Below the pieces are notes generated by a model. That model saw only the letters and a list, made by a program, of their open reading frames with translations. It did not search any database and was not told the DNA's origin. Source: Haloferax marinum (lineage in GTDB: Archaea > Halobacteriota > Halobacteria > Halobacteriales > Haloferacaceae). From it: DNA of 64,000 nt. Made by a program: the position numbers and the translations under genes. The stretch spans positions 2,356,001 through 2,420,000 of the forward strand of contig NZ_WKJQ01000001.1 of the NCBI RefSeq assembly GCF_009674625.1, written 5' to 3'. Positions 62,445 through 64,000 of the stretch are shown here, in pieces; positions within the stretch are counted from its first letter, which is position 1, and every line of letters begins with the position of its first letter.

Positions 62445-64000
62445 TTACTCGACAATCGTTCGGGCGAGGTTGAGCGCACGCGACGCCTGTTGTTCGTCAA
62501 TATCTGCAGGCGAGAAGGCTACCTGCTCGTATATGCTGACTAGTTCGGTGACCGAAGCTGCCGTCTCTTCGTCGACATCCGATGCGACTCGTCTCGCGAA
62601 CTCTCCATGAGTGACTGACGGTTCATAGCCGTGATGCGAACCAAGTGCCTCTCGGACAACGTTGTACGCGACAACAGCCACCGAATCTGGATTTGTCTCG
62701 AGACGCGATTCGGCTGAAGCGAGCGACTCTACTGCAGCCACCTTTGTGTTGGACGTGTCTGCTGAGTCATCTGCTAAGCCAGGTTTCTCATGGTCAGATG
62801 CTCCATCATCGTCAACGATAGGCTGGTTCACTTCGTCGGAACTTCCCCCTCGATATCGCCACCAGCCTACGCCGAGCCCACTGGCGACCGCACCAACACC
62901 GAGGATGATGAGAATCGACTGAATCGGTAGGCCCGACTCGGGCGTGCCCAAATCGAGCGAAGATTGTGCTTGTGATTTCGTCAGTGTTTCACTTATTGGT
63001 TTGAATTTTGCAGTGAGCGCGACCTGCCCTGTTTCAGGGAAAACTGAGCTTGGGAGGACCGCAACAAACGATCCGTTGGCATCAGTCTCTGCCGTTTGTG
63101 CGGTCTCGTTTTCGACGAGAATGACAACTGTTCGATTCGAGATTGGCATCGCAGTTGCTGTTTCGAGGTGACCTGAGACGACTACGGCGCTCTCGTTGCG
63201 GTCGATGACAGAGAGTGAGAGGTTAGTCTCAGCCGGGACGACCTCGATTCTCGTTTCTGCAGACTCCACTGCGACTGCACTCGTTTCGTTCTCCGATACC
63301 CTAATCGTCGTCTCACCGACCGATGCGTTCGGAAGCAACGCAAGACGTGTCGACGCCTTACCACTCTCGTTCGTTACCGAAACGTTACTCGTGAGTTCAG
63401 TTGCTTGAATATCCGCTGCGAGGCCGGAGACTGCCTGACCATCGACTGTCGCGGTAACGGTTACGCTGATGTTTTCACCATAGGTAACCGAATCAGGGTC
63501 TGTTTCGAGGCTTGTCGATGCACTCACCTGCTGAATACTGATTTCAGCTGAGTCGGCGGAACCGAGATAGAGCGAACCGGTGTCCGGGAGGTACCGCACT
63601 GTCAGGTTCTGTGTATCCACAGGTATCCGAACTGGTCGGTAAGTGACTTCGAAGTTCCCCGACGAATTAGTCTGGCTCTGAAGTACCTGTTGCCCAACGC
63701 GGAGGCGAATCGTCTGGTTTGCAACGGCAGACCCGTTTTCATCGTGGAGTGTTCCTGAAACCCGCGCTGGCGACGTGAACCCAACCTGTGTCCGATTGAG
63801 TGTCACCGACATCGACGTTCCTGTGAGTTCTCGTTCGCGAATCTCTGCGGCAGTGGCTACTTGCTGGGATGTTGTCTGATTAACTTGTGTTACCACTGAT
63901 GTAACGCTGCTATTGGTGTTATCTCCGATATCCTGAACATTGGACTCTAATGACCGCGACGTGTTGTTTATGGAAGTAGAGAGTTCGGTGAGCTCCCGTG
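62445..64000 (-). CDS. Large surface protein with DUF4129-like C-terminus, 5' end outside the window
   Basis: The reading frame stays open to the right edge of the window; the visible part is about 517 codons. It has several beta-sandwich repeats (about 28-95 and 135-230 of the frame, counted from the GTG at 63896), with sequons, then one membrane helix (IQSILIILGVGAVASGLGVG) and an intracellular DUF4129-like domain (VREALGSHHGYEPSVTHGEFARRV). The true start lies beyond the edge. Confidence 0.75.
   Translation of the reverse strand, partial: RELTELSTSINNTSRSLESNVQDIGDNTNSSVTSVVTQVNQTTSQQVATAAEIRERELTGTSMSVTLNRTQVGFTSPARVSGTLHDENGSAVANQTIRLRVGQQVLQSQTNSSGNFEVTYRPVRIPVDTQNLTVRYLPDTGSLYLGSADSAEISIQQVSASTSLETDPDSVTYGENISVTVTATVDGQAVSGLAADIQATELTSNVSVTNESGKASTRLALLPNASVGETTIRVSENETSAVAVESAETRIEVVPAETNLSLSVIDRNESAVVVSGHLETATAMPISNRTVVILVENETAQTAETDANGSFVAVLPSSVFPETGQVALTAKFKPISETLTKSQAQSSLDLGTPESGLPIQSILIILGVGAVASGLGVGWWRYRGGSSDEVNQPIVDDDGASDHEKPGLADDSADTSNTKVAAVESLASAESRLETNPDSVAVVAYNVVREALGSHHGYEPSVTHGEFARRVASDVDEETAASVTELVSIYEQVAFSPADIDEQQASRALNLARTIVE

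Overview
The window is archaeal and haloarchaeal (class Halobacteria, probably Haloferacales). The evidence is the acid-rich proteins, twin-arginine signal peptides, a TFB factor, leaderless genes with TATA boxes about 25 bases upstream, and AglF and AglM proteins of the type known from Haloferax. No rRNA, tRNA or CRISPR array was seen.

Region 1 (1-17 kb) looks like an integrated plasmid or conjugative element. It holds a secreted Tat protein, an ArdC-like antirestriction protein, a secreted membrane-anchored protein, two related zinc-finger proteins (one with a SWIM domain), an orphan TFB, a secreted ComEC-type hydrolase with its DUF3006 partner, and a six-gene minus-strand operon resembling a reduced type IV secretion system (pilin-like protein, large surface protein, Tat lipoprotein, TrbL/VirB6-like, PrgI-like, VirB4-like). 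Four genes at 1.9-6.1 kb share one distinctive promoter/leader element. An AT-rich stretch of about 1 kb ends the region.

Region 2 (17.9-33.3 kb) carries hexosamine and nucleotide-sugar genes (glmM, glmU, an epimerase, aglM, aglF, glmS and a second GlmU-like gene). Inserted among them are a lone TnpB and a four-gene, translationally coupled minus-strand operon (20837-23500). That operon encodes Cas5-like and Cas7-like RAMP proteins, an unrecognised protein and a small zinc finger, with a divergent winged-helix regulator and a repeated operator-like site. It resembles the HRAMP type of derived class 1 CRISPR-Cas system, without array, adaptation genes or a visible nuclease. It is the most interesting system in the window.

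Region 3 (33.5-50.3 kb) is a surface-glycan locus. Four overlapping genes match the WbpD, WbpE, WbpB and WbpA steps that convert UDP-GlcNAc to UDP-2,3-diacetamido-2,3-dideoxyglucuronic acid. Then come a family 2 glycosyltransferase, a frameshifted polysaccharide deacetylase, PHP, ATP-grasp and DUF354 proteins, further glycosyltransferases, a polytopic GT-C-like protein, a flippase and an alkaline-phosphatase-superfamily enzyme. From about 38.6 kb this region is clearly more AT-rich than its flanks, suggesting transfer.

Region 4 (50.3-54.9 kb) has the dTDP-rhamnose genes rmlC, rmlA, rmlD and rmlB with an embedded small zinc-ribbon gene. It ends in broken genes (a truncated NUDIX N-terminus and a probable beta-helix fragment) and an antitoxin-like small protein.

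Region 5 (55-64 kb) has a surface protein with a long sequon-rich repeat, a small membrane protein, an ABC transporter with two FtsX-like permeases, a membrane hydrolase, a DUF1616 protein, and a large surface protein running off the right edge. The sugar-nucleotide, transferase and flippase genes together suggest a cell-surface glycosylation island flanked by mobile and defence-type modules.
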